Positions 6,982-14,693 are shown, counted from the stretch's first letter. The stretch is DNA of 19,284 nucleotides from Flavobacterium psychrophilum (GCA_003243255.1 QFQM01000082.1:1-19284), one strand, 5' to 3'. Made by a program: numbers and translations. The notes: generated from the letters alone by a model not told the origin.

Positions 6982-7807
6982 AGTTTATTTTCACGGTTAT
7001 TGGCAGGCTGTAAGCTGTTCTTACTGCTTTTCCACCTTTCATGCCCGGTTTCCATTTGGCTTTAAGTGATTTCAGTACCCTTATCGCTTCCGTTCCCATA
7101 CCATATCCCGGATCGCGGGTTGCTTTAATATTGCTAAGGGTTCCGTCAGGTTCGACAACAAAAGACACCAATACTCTTAAAGTAGATACATTTTCCACTT
7201 CCGGTGTGTCGAATCTTTTTGCAACATCTTTATAAAAGGCTTCTAATCCGCCCGGATATAAAGGGGCAACATCAACAAAGGTCTCGATCGTTCCTTCAGG
7301 ATTCGTTCCGGGTCCGTTACCAGTACCTGTTCCTGGAGTTGGAGTGGTTGATGTTCCATCAATCTGACCTCCTTTAACTCCCTCAGTTGTAGTTTGGCCG
7401 GGATTTGTATTCAGTACATCATCTGTTGTAGGCAAATCAACAGGAGTAGGGTCTGATGTTGCTACCGGTGCAGTAAACGCTACTGTTGGCTGAGACGATG
7501 CGGCTCCACCTGAAGCAGGTTCCTGTGGCTGAGGTTTAGGAGCTTCAGGGATAACATACGGTTCTACTTCAATAGTTGTTGGTTCCGGTAATGTTAAACC
7601 TCCATCAACAACAATGGGGGCTGTTTTAAAATAATTTATTGCAGCCGGTATAGCAATTAAAGTTACAACTAATCCTATACCGGTTACCAATGCAAGCATG
7701 GTTGTTTTAGGATCTTGTTTACGTAGCTGATACGCTCCGTATTCCTGATTGCGGCCTTCAAATACAAGGTCGATCCATCCGTGTTCGAAAACGCTGATTT
7801 TTGACAT
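6980..7807 (-). CDS. Energy transducer TonB
   Basis: A 275-residue inner-membrane protein that couples the proton motive force (via ExbB/ExbD) to outer-membrane TonB-dependent transporters. The short cytoplasmic N-terminus contains GWIDLVFEGRNQEYGAYQLR (residues 10-29), the motif typical of Bacteroidota TonB proteins. One transmembrane helix spans about residues 37-57. A periplasmic spacer follows, rich in Pro, Thr and Gly (PEAPKPQPQEPAS, GTGTGNGPGTNPEGT). The C-terminal TonB domain, about residues 185-275, has VAPLYPGGLEAFY, VLVSFVVEPDGTLSNIK, GYGMGTEAIRVLKSLKAKW and the closing SLPITVKIN. No exbB/exbD lie in the window, so it is an orphan copy. Its upstream region carries an 18-bp perfect palindrome. 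Confidence 0.93.
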   Translation of the reverse strand: MSKISVFEHGWIDLVFEGRNQEYGAYQLRKQDPKTTMLALVTGIGLVVTLIAIPAAINYFKTAPIVVDGGLTLPEPTTIEVEPYVIPEAPKPQPQEPASGGAASSQPTVAFTAPVATSDPTPVDLPTTDDVLNTNPGQTTTEGVKGGQIDGTSTTPTPGTGTGNGPGTNPEGTIETFVDVAPLYPGGLEAFYKDVAKRFDTPEVENVSTLRVLVSFVVEPDGTLSNIKATRDPGYGMGTEAIRVLKSLKAKWKPGMKGGKAVRTAYSLPITVKIN

Positions 7808-7834
7808 AGCAGTGTGATTTTTGGTTGTTAATAA

Positions 7835-7852
7835 TAGTATGTATACATACTA
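7835..7852. promoter_or_regulatory. 18-bp perfect palindrome upstream of tonB (possible operator)
   Basis: TAGTATGTATACATACTA is its own reverse complement and lies 28-45 bases upstream of the tonB-like start. A second small palindrome, AAAACGTTTT, overlaps it at 7852-7861. Its position suits an operator for the tonB-like gene; the binding protein is unknown. There is no TAnnTTTG element for this gene in the region. Confidence 0.5.
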
Positions 7853-7935
7853 AAACGTTTTCGTTGTTTTTAATATTGTAGGAAATGGCATTATTATTCA
7901 TAATGTAAATAATCGTTTCGCAGCAATAGGTTTTT

Positions 7936-7943
7936 TATATTTG
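7936..7943 (+). promoter_or_regulatory. -7 element (TATATTTG) immediately before the metallo-beta-lactamase start
   Basis: Exact TAnnTTTG match ending four bases before the ATG at 7948. If used, transcription would begin at or inside the first codon, implying a leaderless message. A TTT rather than TTG lies at about the -33 distance. Confidence 0.4.
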
Positions 7944-7947
7944 TGAT

Positions 7948-8676
7948 ATGAAAAAGATTGTTTTTGCAATTATTATGCTGCTTTTTATTTCTGTTGTAAC
8001 TGTAGCCCAGAATACTAAGCTGAAATTTAAGAAGGTTAATGATAACGTTTATACCTATACAAACTATCATTTATTTTCAGGTACGCCATTTCCGTCAAAC
8101 AGCTCTTATCTGGTAACAGATGATGGCGTTGTGCTTTTTGATACCCCTTGGGATGAAACACAGTTTCAGCCACTGTTGGACAGCATCGAAAAGAGACATA
8201 GTAAAAAAGTGATATTGTGTATAGCAACCCACTTTCATGACGACAGTTCTGCCGGTTTGGAATATTACAGGGGTAAAGGCATTAAAACCTATACCTCAAA
8301 GTTTACGAAAGAATTAGCTGCTAAGCACGACGCAAAACAGGCAGAATACACTTTTGAAAAAGATACGGTGTTCATCGTTGGTGAGCAACGAATAGAAACC
8401 TTTTATCCTGGAGAGGGGCATAGTCATGATAATATAGTGATATGGCTGCCGAAGGATAAATTTCTTTTTGGAGGGTGTTTTCTGAAAAGTGTTGAAAACG
8501 ATAATCTTGGGAATTTATCTGATGCGAATGTAAGTGCATGGGATGAATCGCTTCTAAGACTGATGGAAAAATTCCCTAAACCTGCCTATACTGAAACAGG
8601 ACACTTTAAAGGTTCAAAAGGATGGAAGGCGGTAAACCATACCCTTAAGCTGGTTAAGGATTTTAAGCCTGACTAG
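7948..8676 (+). CDS. Subclass B1 metallo-beta-lactamase
   Basis: A 242-residue secreted zinc hydrolase that opens the beta-lactam ring, including carbapenems in characterised relatives. The signal peptide MKKIVFAIIMLLFISVVTVA with cleavage before QN directs it to the periplasm. All B1 ligands are present: Zn1 by His95, His97 (THFHDD) and His158 (GEGHSHDN); Zn2 by Asp99, Cys177 (FGGCFLK) and His219 (TGHF). Lys180, the usual substrate-carboxylate contact, and Asn189 in LGNLSDAN are also present, as is DTPW at 65-68. These features exclude generic MBL-fold hydrolases. It resembles the chromosomal enzymes of flavobacteria (BlaB, IND, JOHN types). The loop before His219 reads TETGH rather than the usual PGHG. 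Its stop overlaps that of the convergent sigma factor gene. Activity is not shown by sequence. Confidence 0.92.
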   Translation: MKKIVFAIIMLLFISVVTVAQNTKLKFKKVNDNVYTYTNYHLFSGTPFPSNSSYLVTDDGVVLFDTPWDETQFQPLLDSIEKRHSKKVILCIATHFHDDSSAGLEYYRGKGIKTYTSKFTKELAAKHDAKQAEYTFEKDTVFIVGEQRIETFYPGEGHSHDNIVIWLPKDKFLFGGCFLKSVENDNLGNLSDANVSAWDESLLRLMEKFPKPAYTETGHFKGSKGWKAVNHTLKLVKDFKPD

Positions 8677-9239
8677 TCTTTTTTACTGATAATCTCGGCT
8701 AAAAGTTTCTTGGCTCTTAATAATTTCACTTTCACATTATTAAGAGGTTCATTGAGCTGATCGGCAATTTCCTGATAACTCAGTTCCTGAAAGTAGCGAA
8801 GCTGTATCACCTCCTGATACTGGGGTTTCATTTTTTTGATGCATTCCAAAAGGCTGGAAAGATTCTGTTCCCTAATGATTTCGTCTTCAGGTGTAGGAGA
8901 GCTGTCAGCTACGTTATAGGCCTGCTGATCTTCTTCATCAGTAATCTCAATAAAAAGTGACGATTTCTTTTTACGCAATAAATCGATATGCACATTTTTA
9001 GCTATCGCAATAAGCCAGGTATTAAATGCATATTCCGGATTATAAGTAGTAATCCTGTCAAAAGCTTTAGAGAAAGTTTCAATAACAATATCCTCCGTAT
9101 CGGCTTCATTTTCGGTACGCTTCAGCATAAAACCGTATACCTCATTCCAATAATGATCCAGCAAAAAAGTAAAGGCAACCTGGTCGCCTTTTTTTGCATT
9201 ATCTATATGTTGCTGTATTATTTGAGGGGTTATTTCCAA
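8673..9239 (-). CDS. ECF-type RNA polymerase sigma factor
   Basis: A 188-residue sigma-70 family protein with only regions 2 and 4. Region 2 (about residues 20-90) includes YGFMLKRTENEADTEDIVIETFSKAF and NTWLIAIAKNVHIDLLRKKK. Region 4 (about 128-182) includes MKPQYQEVIQLRYFQELSYQEIA, a helix-turn-helix ending in NNVKVKLLRAKKLL. Most ECF genes sit next to an anti-sigma gene; none is visible here. Instead the start overlaps the end of the upstream glycosyltransferase gene by 10 bases, so the two are cotranscribed. Its stop overlaps by 4 bases with the stop of the convergent metallo-beta-lactamase. Close homologues in flavobacteria are often annotated simply as RNA polymerase sigma factor. Target genes unknown. 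Confidence 0.94.
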   Translation of the reverse strand: MEITPQIIQQHIDNAKKGDQVAFTFLLDHYWNEVYGFMLKRTENEADTEDIVIETFSKAFDRITTYNPEYAFNTWLIAIAKNVHIDLLRKKKSSLFIEITDEEDQQAYNVADSSPTPEDEIIREQNLSSLLECIKKMKPQYQEVIQLRYFQELSYQEIADQLNEPLNNVKVKLLRAKKLLAEIISKKD

Positions 9240-10351
9240 TGCGCTGGTTTTGAGAACAAATTGGTAAAGAAAACATTCAGTTGTGTGAAGGTAATGATTA
9301 TTTCAATAACCGGATACCAGTAAACCGTATCTTTTTCTTTTAATTTGGCTGCGCTGTAGCCCATAGTTAGCCAGCTTCCTAAATAACGAAGTGCTACCAC
9401 CGGAACAATAAACATCCAGTCGAATTGCAAAGCGAACAATACCGTCATCAATACAAAGAATGACAATTGCGAAAGGAAGAAAAACCGTAGCTGGAATTTA
9501 TCGAAGGTGCTGAAAAACTTAGCGGTAAATATCTGTTTCTTTTTTTGCTTTCTCCATGATCTGAACGATTTTTTAGCTTCAGTATAGGTAAAGCTTTCAG
9601 GAGCATAACAAACAGTAGTATTGCCTTTAGTTGCAGCCTGATTCAGGAAAAGAGAGTCTTCTCCCAAACGTATGTTCATGTGCTCTATATAACCGTTAAC
9701 TTTAAAGAACTCGTCTTTTTTGTAGGCCAGGTTTCGACCGTCGCCTGAGAATGGCTTGCCAATTTTAGACCACGCAAAATATTGAGTTGCCGTAAGCATA
9801 TTGTCGAACCTTATGATCTTATTCACAAAAGAATTCTTCACTTTCTCATAAGCACCATAACCCAATACAATAGTACGATTGGCTGTAAAACGTGAGGTCA
9901 TTGCTGTTATCCATTCGTTGGATGTTGGGTAACAGTTTGCATCTATAAATAACAGGTAGTCTTTTTTAGCTGCTTTTATACCAAGGGTAAGAGCATATTT
10001 TTTATTGCCCCAAAACGCTTCGTTGTTCTCAACTTTTACAAGACGGATGTTATTGTATTGCTTTTCGAATTCCTCAAAAATATCCAGGGTTTCGTCGCTT
10101 GATGCGTTATCGATAAGCACGATTTCAAAGTCAGGATAATCCTGCTCTGCTAAAACCGGAACCAGCTTTTTTACTTTTTCAGCATCATTTTTAGCACACA
10201 CGATAACCGAAACCGGTACTCTTTTTGGCGTAATTTCCTGTGCTTGTGCAAAGGCAAATTTTCCAAAGATTATAAGGTAATATAGTAGTTGTACTGCAAC
10301 AACAGCGATAAATACATAGAAAATAATGTTCAGCATATAGGCGGGCGGCAT
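9230..10351 (-). CDS. Membrane-bound family 2 glycosyltransferase
   Basis: A 373-residue GT-A fold glycosyltransferase. An N-terminal membrane helix (about residues 8-29) is followed by VSVIVCAKNDAEKV (47-60), LIDNASSDET (79-88) and LLFIDANCYPT as the DxD-like metal/nucleotide-sugar site. GRNLAYKKDEF and LGEDSLFLNQAA supply the acceptor-side acidic ED motif, and RSWRKQKKKQIF is a degenerate QxxRW. Two or three further helices lie in the C-terminal third (FFFLSQLSFFVLMTVLFAL, MFIVPVVALRYLGSW). It probably adds sugars to a lipid-linked or envelope glycan on the cytoplasmic side; donor and acceptor cannot be read from sequence. The start at 10351 follows a TAnnTTTG element by 15 bases; M6 (10336) is an alternative. 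It overlaps the sigma factor gene. Confidence 0.9.
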   Translation of the reverse strand: MPPAYMLNIIFYVFIAVVAVQLLYYLIIFGKFAFAQAQEITPKRVPVSVIVCAKNDAEKVKKLVPVLAEQDYPDFEIVLIDNASSDETLDIFEEFEKQYNNIRLVKVENNEAFWGNKKYALTLGIKAAKKDYLLFIDANCYPTSNEWITAMTSRFTANRTIVLGYGAYEKVKNSFVNKIIRFDNMLTATQYFAWSKIGKPFSGDGRNLAYKKDEFFKVNGYIEHMNIRLGEDSLFLNQAATKGNTTVCYAPESFTYTEAKKSFRSWRKQKKKQIFTAKFFSTFDKFQLRFFFLSQLSFFVLMTVLFALQFDWMFIVPVVALRYLGSWLTMGYSAAKLKEKDTVYWYPVIEIIITFTQLNVFFTNLFSKPAHWK

Positions 10352-10366
10352 TTATGTTTCCAGTTG

Positions 10367-10374
10367 CAAAATTA
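10367..10374 (-). promoter_or_regulatory. -7 element (TAATTTTG) for the glycosyltransferase-sigma pair
   Basis: Exact TAnnTTTG match on the minus strand, 15 bases before the start at 10351. No TTG at -33. Confidence 0.5.
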
Positions 10375-10386
10375 GTTAAAAGTAAG

Positions 10387-10410
10387 CAGTGTTCAGTGTT
10401 CAGTATTCAG
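10387..10410. repeat. 7-bp tandem repeat (CAGTGTT x3.4)
   Basis: CAGTGTT, CAGTGTT, CAGTATT, CAG in a row, between the murB stop and the glycosyltransferase promoter. The -33 region of that promoter would fall inside or beside the repeat. Confidence 0.8.
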
Positions 10411-10419
10411 ATTTCGAAA

Positions 10420-11433
10420 CTATATTATATTAACCTCTGCTTCAATCCTGATACCAAAGTTTTTAAATACGGTTTCCTGAATGCTTTTCGAAAGATCAAG
10501 AATTTCCTGTCCGGTTGCATTGCCATAATTTACAAGTACTAAAGCCTGTTTAGTATGAACACCGGCATCGCCAAAACGTTTGCCCTTAAAGCCACTTTGC
10601 TCAATCATCCAGCCTGCAGGTACTTTTACTTCAGTGTCTGATACGGTATAATGTGGCATAGTAGGGTGAAGCAGGTAGGCTTTTTCAAATTCCTCAGAAG
10701 GAATTATAGGGTTCTTAAAGAAACTTCCGCTATTGCCCAGTTCTTTAGGGTCCGGTAATTTGCTTTGGCGGATAGCTGTAACTGCTGCACTTACATCTTT
10801 AATTGTTGGGATAACCACATTGTTCTTAGTAAGCTCGGCAGCGATATCACCGTATGAGGTATTTATTTTATGTTTTTCGGTAGTAAGCCTGAATGTAACC
10901 GATACAATTATGTACTGGTTTTTTAGTGCACCCTTAAAAATGCTTTCGCGGTAAGCGAACTGACATTCTTCATTAGTAAAAGTCTTTATTTCCTGAGTAG
11001 CGATATCCATAGCTTCACACGAAACAAAAGTATCTTTGATTTCGGTACCATAAGCCCCGATATTTTGGATAGGGGTAGTGCCTACATTTCCTGGAATTAG
11101 AGAAAGGTTCTCAAGACCGCCCAGATTGTTGCTGATGCAATATTGTACAAACTCATGCCAGTTTTCTCCGGCCATCGCTTTTACCTCTGCATGACCGTTT
11201 TCAGAATTTGTTATTTCTTTACCCTTCAGGTCAACGTGAATAACAAGGGCATCAATATCCTGAGTAAGCAACATGTTACTGCCACCACCAAGAATAAATA
11301 ATTTTTTGCCCTGATTTTCTTTTAGTGTTTCTGCAAGTTCCGCAACGGTATGTACCTGAACGAATTCTTTTGCAAAAGCGCTGATGCCAAAAGTATTATG
11401 GCTTTTTAGAGGATAATTCGCAACGATTTCCAT
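10420..11433 (-). CDS. murB: UDP-N-acetylmuramate dehydrogenase (UDP-N-acetylenolpyruvoylglucosamine reductase)
   Basis: A 337-residue cytoplasmic FAD enzyme that reduces UDP-GlcNAc-enolpyruvate with NADPH to UDP-MurNAc in peptidoglycan synthesis. The FAD-binding segment is LFILGGGSNMLL (residues 45-56), with IPGNVGTTPIQNIGAYGTE (113-131). Catalytic residues are present: Arg162 (FAYRESIFK), Ser237 in GNSGSFFKNP as proton donor, and Glu333 near the C-terminus (EAEVNII). PAGWMIEQSGFKG and GVHTKQALVLVNYGNATG complete the substrate domain. The YR-S-F pattern and C-terminus place it in the E. coli-like type I group. It lies 46 bases downstream of the DUF2461 gene and has its own TAnnTTTG element. 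No other mur gene is adjacent. Confidence 0.96.
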   Translation of the reverse strand: MEIVANYPLKSHNTFGISAFAKEFVQVHTVAELAETLKENQGKKLFILGGGSNMLLTQDIDALVIHVDLKGKEITNSENGHAEVKAMAGENWHEFVQYCISNNLGGLENLSLIPGNVGTTPIQNIGAYGTEIKDTFVSCEAMDIATQEIKTFTNEECQFAYRESIFKGALKNQYIIVSVTFRLTTEKHKINTSYGDIAAELTKNNVVIPTIKDVSAAVTAIRQSKLPDPKELGNSGSFFKNPIIPSEEFEKAYLLHPTMPHYTVSDTEVKVPAGWMIEQSGFKGKRFGDAGVHTKQALVLVNYGNATGQEILDLSKSIQETVFKNFGIRIEAEVNII

Positions 11434-11459
11434 AGTAAATATGAGGTTGTTTTGTGGTG

Positions 11460-11467
11460 CAAAAGTA
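11460..11467 (-). promoter_or_regulatory. -7 element (TACTTTTG) for murB
   Basis: Exact TAnnTTTG match on the minus strand, 26 bases before the murB start, in the gap after the DUF2461 gene. Confidence 0.5.
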
Positions 11468-11479
11468 AGGCTTTAAAAC

Positions 11480-12145
11480 TTATTCGGTAGTAAGGCCACG
11501 ATTTAAAAAATCGACAAAGGGTTTTAATACAAGCAGTTTTTTAGCGGTGTTTTTTACAAAGTCCTTGCTTTCAATCTCTTTGTCAGATAGTTTGGCTGTT
11601 GCAGTAAAGCTTTTCAGTTTCAGGAATTCAATTGCGGGGTGGTCTTTCTCGTAATCTTTTGGGGCTGTTTTTAATGCATTTTCGGAGTCCAGCGCTCCAT
11701 ATAGTTTTTTGAATTCAGGATTTTCAACTATTTCTTCAAGGTCTTCATAAAACCCTGCAATCTCCCTGCGGATGCTTTTCAACTGATCTGCGTCAGGCAT
11801 ATGCATACCTGCAGCAATAAATGATGCTCCTTTTTCTATATGTACATAATATCCGGCAAGGCTTGCATTTTTTGCACCGGGGCTCATCCAGATTCCCATA
11901 TTGGTTTTATAAGGAGACTTGTCTTTAGAAAAACGAATGTCCCTGTTGATGCGGAAAGAACATTCCTTAAAGCCAAGCTGGCTCAGACTTTCGTCTTCCT
12001 TGCTTAGTTCGGCAACAAAAGCTTCTACGGTTTCTTTATAGTCTTTTTTATATTCGGTATATCGCTTTTGGTTCGCCTGAAACCAGTCACGATGGTTGTT
12101 ATTCTTTAAATCTTCAAGGAATTGGAACGTGTCTTTTGATAGCAT
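11480..12145 (-). CDS. DUF2461 domain-containing protein
   Basis: A 221-residue cytoplasmic protein of the DUF2461 family (also modelled as TIGR02453), function unknown. Recognisable landmarks are the N-terminal FLEDLKNNNHRDWFQANQKRY, the core FRINRDIRFSKDKSPYKTNMG, AGYYVHIEKGASFIAAGMHMP and the C-terminal KSFTATAKLSDKEIESKDF. No catalytic motif stands out; the conserved RDIRFSKDKSPYK strip is basic and may bind a phosphate-bearing ligand, which is speculation. No signal peptide or membrane helix. It lies 52 bases downstream of recF and 46 bases upstream of murB, all on the same strand, so read-through from recF is likely. I saw no strong promoter of its own. Confidence 0.9.
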   Translation of the reverse strand: MLSKDTFQFLEDLKNNNHRDWFQANQKRYTEYKKDYKETVEAFVAELSKEDESLSQLGFKECSFRINRDIRFSKDKSPYKTNMGIWMSPGAKNASLAGYYVHIEKGASFIAAGMHMPDADQLKSIRREIAGFYEDLEEIVENPEFKKLYGALDSENALKTAPKDYEKDHPAIEFLKLKSFTATAKLSDKEIESKDFVKNTAKKLLVLKPFVDFLNRGLTTE

Positions 12146-12197
12146 GATTTGATTGATTTTTGAATAGTAAATGTAGGGCTTTAATCCGAAATAAAAA

Positions 12198-13277
12198 TTA
12201 CAGATTAAATAAGGTATAGCTTTGATGTGTCTCTTTTACAATGTTTTCGGTACGCTCAGGATGGGTATCCGAGATAAAGATCTGTCCAAAAACCTTATCG
12301 TCTATCATCTGCACAATTTTGGCAACACGGGTTTCATCCAGTTTATCGAAAATATCATCAAACAACAGGATAGGTAGAACCCCGCTTTGTTTTTTGATGA
12401 ATTCAAACTGGGCAAGCTTTAACGCTATAAGAAAAGACTTTTGCTGTCCCTGTGAACCAAATTTCTTTATAGGATGTCCCTCAATTTCAAAAAGCAGATC
12501 ATCTTTATGTATGCCAACACTTGTGTATTGCAGTACGCGGTCACGTTGCAGGCTTTCGCCAAACAGATCGAGCAATCTTTTATTATGAAGATGACTGTCA
12601 TATACCAGACTCACATTTTCTGCTGAATCGGTTATGGACTGATGATGCTTGTTGAAAATTGGAATAAAGTCTTCCAGGAATTGCTTACGCTTTTCAAAAA
12701 GGGAATGACCCAGCTCATCAAGTTGTTCGTTATATATAGATAAGGTGTCCTTGTCAAAAGTATGGTTCAGTGCAAAGTATTTCAGCAGGGCATTGCGTTG
12801 CGCTACAACCTTTTGGTAGTTGATAAGCTCCTGTAGATAGGCAGGGTCAAGTTGTGAAATTACGCTGTCTATGAATTTTCGACGGGTTTCGCTACCTTCG
12901 GTAATCAGGTCGTTATCGGAGGGTGAAATAATAACGAGCGGTATAAAACCTACATGTTCAGAGAATTTATCATAGATCTTCCCATTGCGTTTCAGTACTT
13001 TTTTCATACCCTTTTTCAGGCTGCAAACAATCTGTTCGTTACGACTGTCTTTATCAAAAGTACCATCGATTACAAAAAAGTCTTCTCCGTGTTTTATGTT
13101 TTGTACTGCCAGGGGGTTAAAATAGCTCTTTCCGTAGGCCAAATGATAAATGGCATCCAGCACATTTGTTTTCCCAACTCCGTTCTTTCCGGTAAAGCAA
13201 TTTATTTTTGGGTCAAATTCATAATTTGCCTCAGCAATATTTTTATAATTGAGGAGTGATAAATTCTTTAAATACAT
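12198..13277 (-). CDS. recF: DNA replication and repair protein RecF
   Basis: A 359-residue SMC-like ATPase that works with RecO and RecR to load RecA at single-stranded gaps and stalled forks. The N-terminus [14 protein letters not shown] is typical. Walker A is GKNGVGKTN at residues 30-38. The ABC-type signature lies in [20 protein letters not shown], and Walker B with its D-loop is [17 protein letters not shown]. Additional family segments are [23 protein letters not shown] and [11 protein letters not shown]. Length is normal. It is not beside dnaA, dnaN or gyrB as in many phyla. It runs divergently from the TPR-ribH pair across a 145-base AT-rich gap in which TATCTTTTG (13362-13370, minus strand) is a one-base-longer variant of the -7 element. 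Confidence 0.96.
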   Translation of the reverse strand: MYLKNLSLLNYKNIAEANYEFDPKINCFTGKNGVGKTNVLDAIYHLAYGKSYFNPLAVQNIKHGEDFFVIDGTFDKDSRNEQIVCSLKKGMKKVLKRNGKIYDKFSEHVGFIPLVIISPSDNDLITEGSETRRKFIDSVISQLDPAYLQELINYQKVVAQRNALLKYFALNHTFDKDTLSIYNEQLDELGHSLFEKRKQFLEDFIPIFNKHHQSITDSAENVSLVYDSHLHNKRLLDLFGESLQRDRVLQYTSVGIHKDDLLFEIEGHPIKKFGSQGQQKSFLIALKLAQFEFIKKQSGVLPILLFDDIFDKLDETRVAKIVQMIDDKVFGQIFISDTHPERTENIVKETHQSYTLFNL

Positions 13278-13393
13278 GGGGTAAACGGCATCCTGATTGT
13301 GAGAACCTTGTATGAAATAAGGCTCTTTTCTTAATAAGCCGCAAATTATCGAAAAATATCGACAAAAGATATTTTAATATTCAATAAAAATTT

Positions 13394-13401
13394 TATTTTT
13401 G
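13394..13401 (+). promoter_or_regulatory. -7 element (TATTTTTG) for the TPR-ribH operon
   Basis: Exact TAnnTTTG match, 21 bases before the start at 13423. The -33 region has only T-rich sequence. Confidence 0.5.
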
Positions 13402-13422
13402 CGACTCATTAAAATAACTTAA

Positions 13423-14199
13423 ATGGCAACGTACAACAAAAGAGGCTATAAAGCTCCAAAACCCGAAGTAGTAACCGAGGTTGAACCAGTAGAAGAAACT
13501 TTTGACGGAAAAAGCACAACAGCAGAGGTGTTTAACACCCTTGATGCAACTGCTTCTAAAACTGAAGACTGGGTAGCTAAGAACCAGAAAGGTATCCTTG
13601 TTGGAATAGTAGTAGTTACTGTTGCTGTACTTGGTTATTTTGGATATTCAAGATTTGTAGATGCTCCTAAAGAAAATACTGCAGCTGAGGATATGTTCCA
13701 GGCACAGCAATATTTTGAGCAGGCTGTAAATGCACCAACAGCAAGTGATTCGTTATTTAAACTTGCCCTTAATGGTGGTGAAGGTAAACTTGGTTTCCTT
13801 GGAATTATAGAGAACCATGGCGGTACTGATGCTGCTAACCTTGCTGAATATTACGCTGGTACGGCTTTCCTTAATACAGGTAAATATAAAGAGGCAGTAG
13901 AGCACCTTGAAAAATTCAGTTCTAAAGACGAGATCCTTGATGCTATGGCTAAAGGAGCTACTGGAGATGCTTTTGCTCAGCTTAAAGATTACAAATCAGC
14001 TCTTGAGTTTTATGATAAAGCGGCTAAGGCTACTGCTAACGATCTGATTACGCCACGTTACCTTTTCAAAGCGGGTCAGACTGCTCTTGCACTAAACCAA
14101 AAAGCAGAGGCTCTTAAATATTTCAAAGAGATTCAGGATAAATACAGCACTTCAGCTGAAGGTGCTACTATTGATGCCTATGTTGCAATGGCTGAATAA
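13423..14199 (+). CDS. Membrane-anchored tetratricopeptide repeat protein (YfgM-like)
   Basis: A 258-residue type II membrane protein: a 56-residue cytoplasmic tail rich in Glu and Val, one helix at about residues 57-75 (GILVGIVVVTVAVLGYFGY), then a periplasmic helical domain. TPR-like units are visible in AEYYAGTAFLNTGKYKEAVEHLEKF, GDAFAQLKDYKSALEFYDKA and KAGQTALALNQKAEALKYFKEI. Topology and repeat content resemble YfgM, an ancillary partner of the Sec translocon that hands proteins to periplasmic chaperones; that role here is inference. It is followed by ribH with only two bases between stop and start, so the two are translationally linked. The codons are clean and biased (many GCT, CTT, GTA), suggesting good expression. 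Confidence 0.88.
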   Translation: MATYNKRGYKAPKPEVVTEVEPVEETFDGKSTTAEVFNTLDATASKTEDWVAKNQKGILVGIVVVTVAVLGYFGYSRFVDAPKENTAAEDMFQAQQYFEQAVNAPTASDSLFKLALNGGEGKLGFLGIIENHGGTDAANLAEYYAGTAFLNTGKYKEAVEHLEKFSSKDEILDAMAKGATGDAFAQLKDYKSALEFYDKAAKATANDLITPRYLFKAGQTALALNQKAEALKYFKEIQDKYSTSAEGATIDAYVAMAE

Positions 14200-14201
14200 G
14201 T

Positions 14202-14693
14202 ATGGCTACAATAAATAAAAACTTATCACAATACGATAAAAACACTGTCCCAAACGCGAAAGATTTTCGGTTTGGGATTGTTGTTTCTGAGTGGAATGAG
14301 AATATAACAGGCGGCCTTTACAAAGGTGCTATAGAAGCATTGCTTGAAAATGGCGCACTGGCTGAAAATATTATCTCATGGGATGTACCGGGCAGCTTTG
14401 AACTTATTTATGGTTCAAAAAGAATGATCGATACACAAAATGTTGATGCTGTTATTGCTATCGGTAGTGTTATTCAGGGAGAAACCAAGCATTTCGATTT
14501 TGTTTGTGAAGCGGTTTCTCAGGGAATAAAAGACCTTAATGTGCAAACCGATGTACCGGTTGTGTTTTGTGTGCTTACTGATAATACACTCCAGCAGGCT
14601 ATAGACAGGAGTGGAGGGATTCATGGCAACAAAGGTACCGAAGCAGGTATAGTAGCTATTAAAATGGCTTATTTGAGACAACAAACGAAATAA
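14202..14693 (+). CDS. ribH: 6,7-dimethyl-8-ribityllumazine synthase
   Basis: A 163-residue cytoplasmic enzyme, usually an icosahedral or decameric assembly, that condenses 5-amino-6-ribitylamino-uracil with 3,4-dihydroxy-2-butanone 4-phosphate in the penultimate step of riboflavin synthesis. Motifs are FGIVVSEWNENITGGL (residues 24-39), WDVPGSFELI (60-69), AIGSVIQGETKHFDFV (86-100) with the catalytic His97, PVVFCVLTDN, and the C-terminal GNKGTEAGIVAIKMA. All expected residues are present. It lies two bases after the TPR protein gene and ends in a strong terminator. No other rib genes are in the window, so the pathway is scattered in this genome. Confidence 0.96.
   Translation: MATINKNLSQYDKNTVPNAKDFRFGIVVSEWNENITGGLYKGAIEALLENGALAENIISWDVPGSFELIYGSKRMIDTQNVDAVIAIGSVIQGETKHFDFVCEAVSQGIKDLNVQTDVPVVFCVLTDNTLQQAIDRSGGIHGNKGTEAGIVAIKMAYLRQQTK

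Noticed and set aside
7948..8676. Generic MBL-fold hydrolase (glyoxalase II or lactonase)
   Set aside because: The Cys zinc ligand, Lys180 and the signal peptide specify subclass B1 beta-lactamase.
12241..13259. Plus-strand open frames inside recF
   Set aside because: They are antisense shadows of a complete, conserved RecF with intact Walker motifs.
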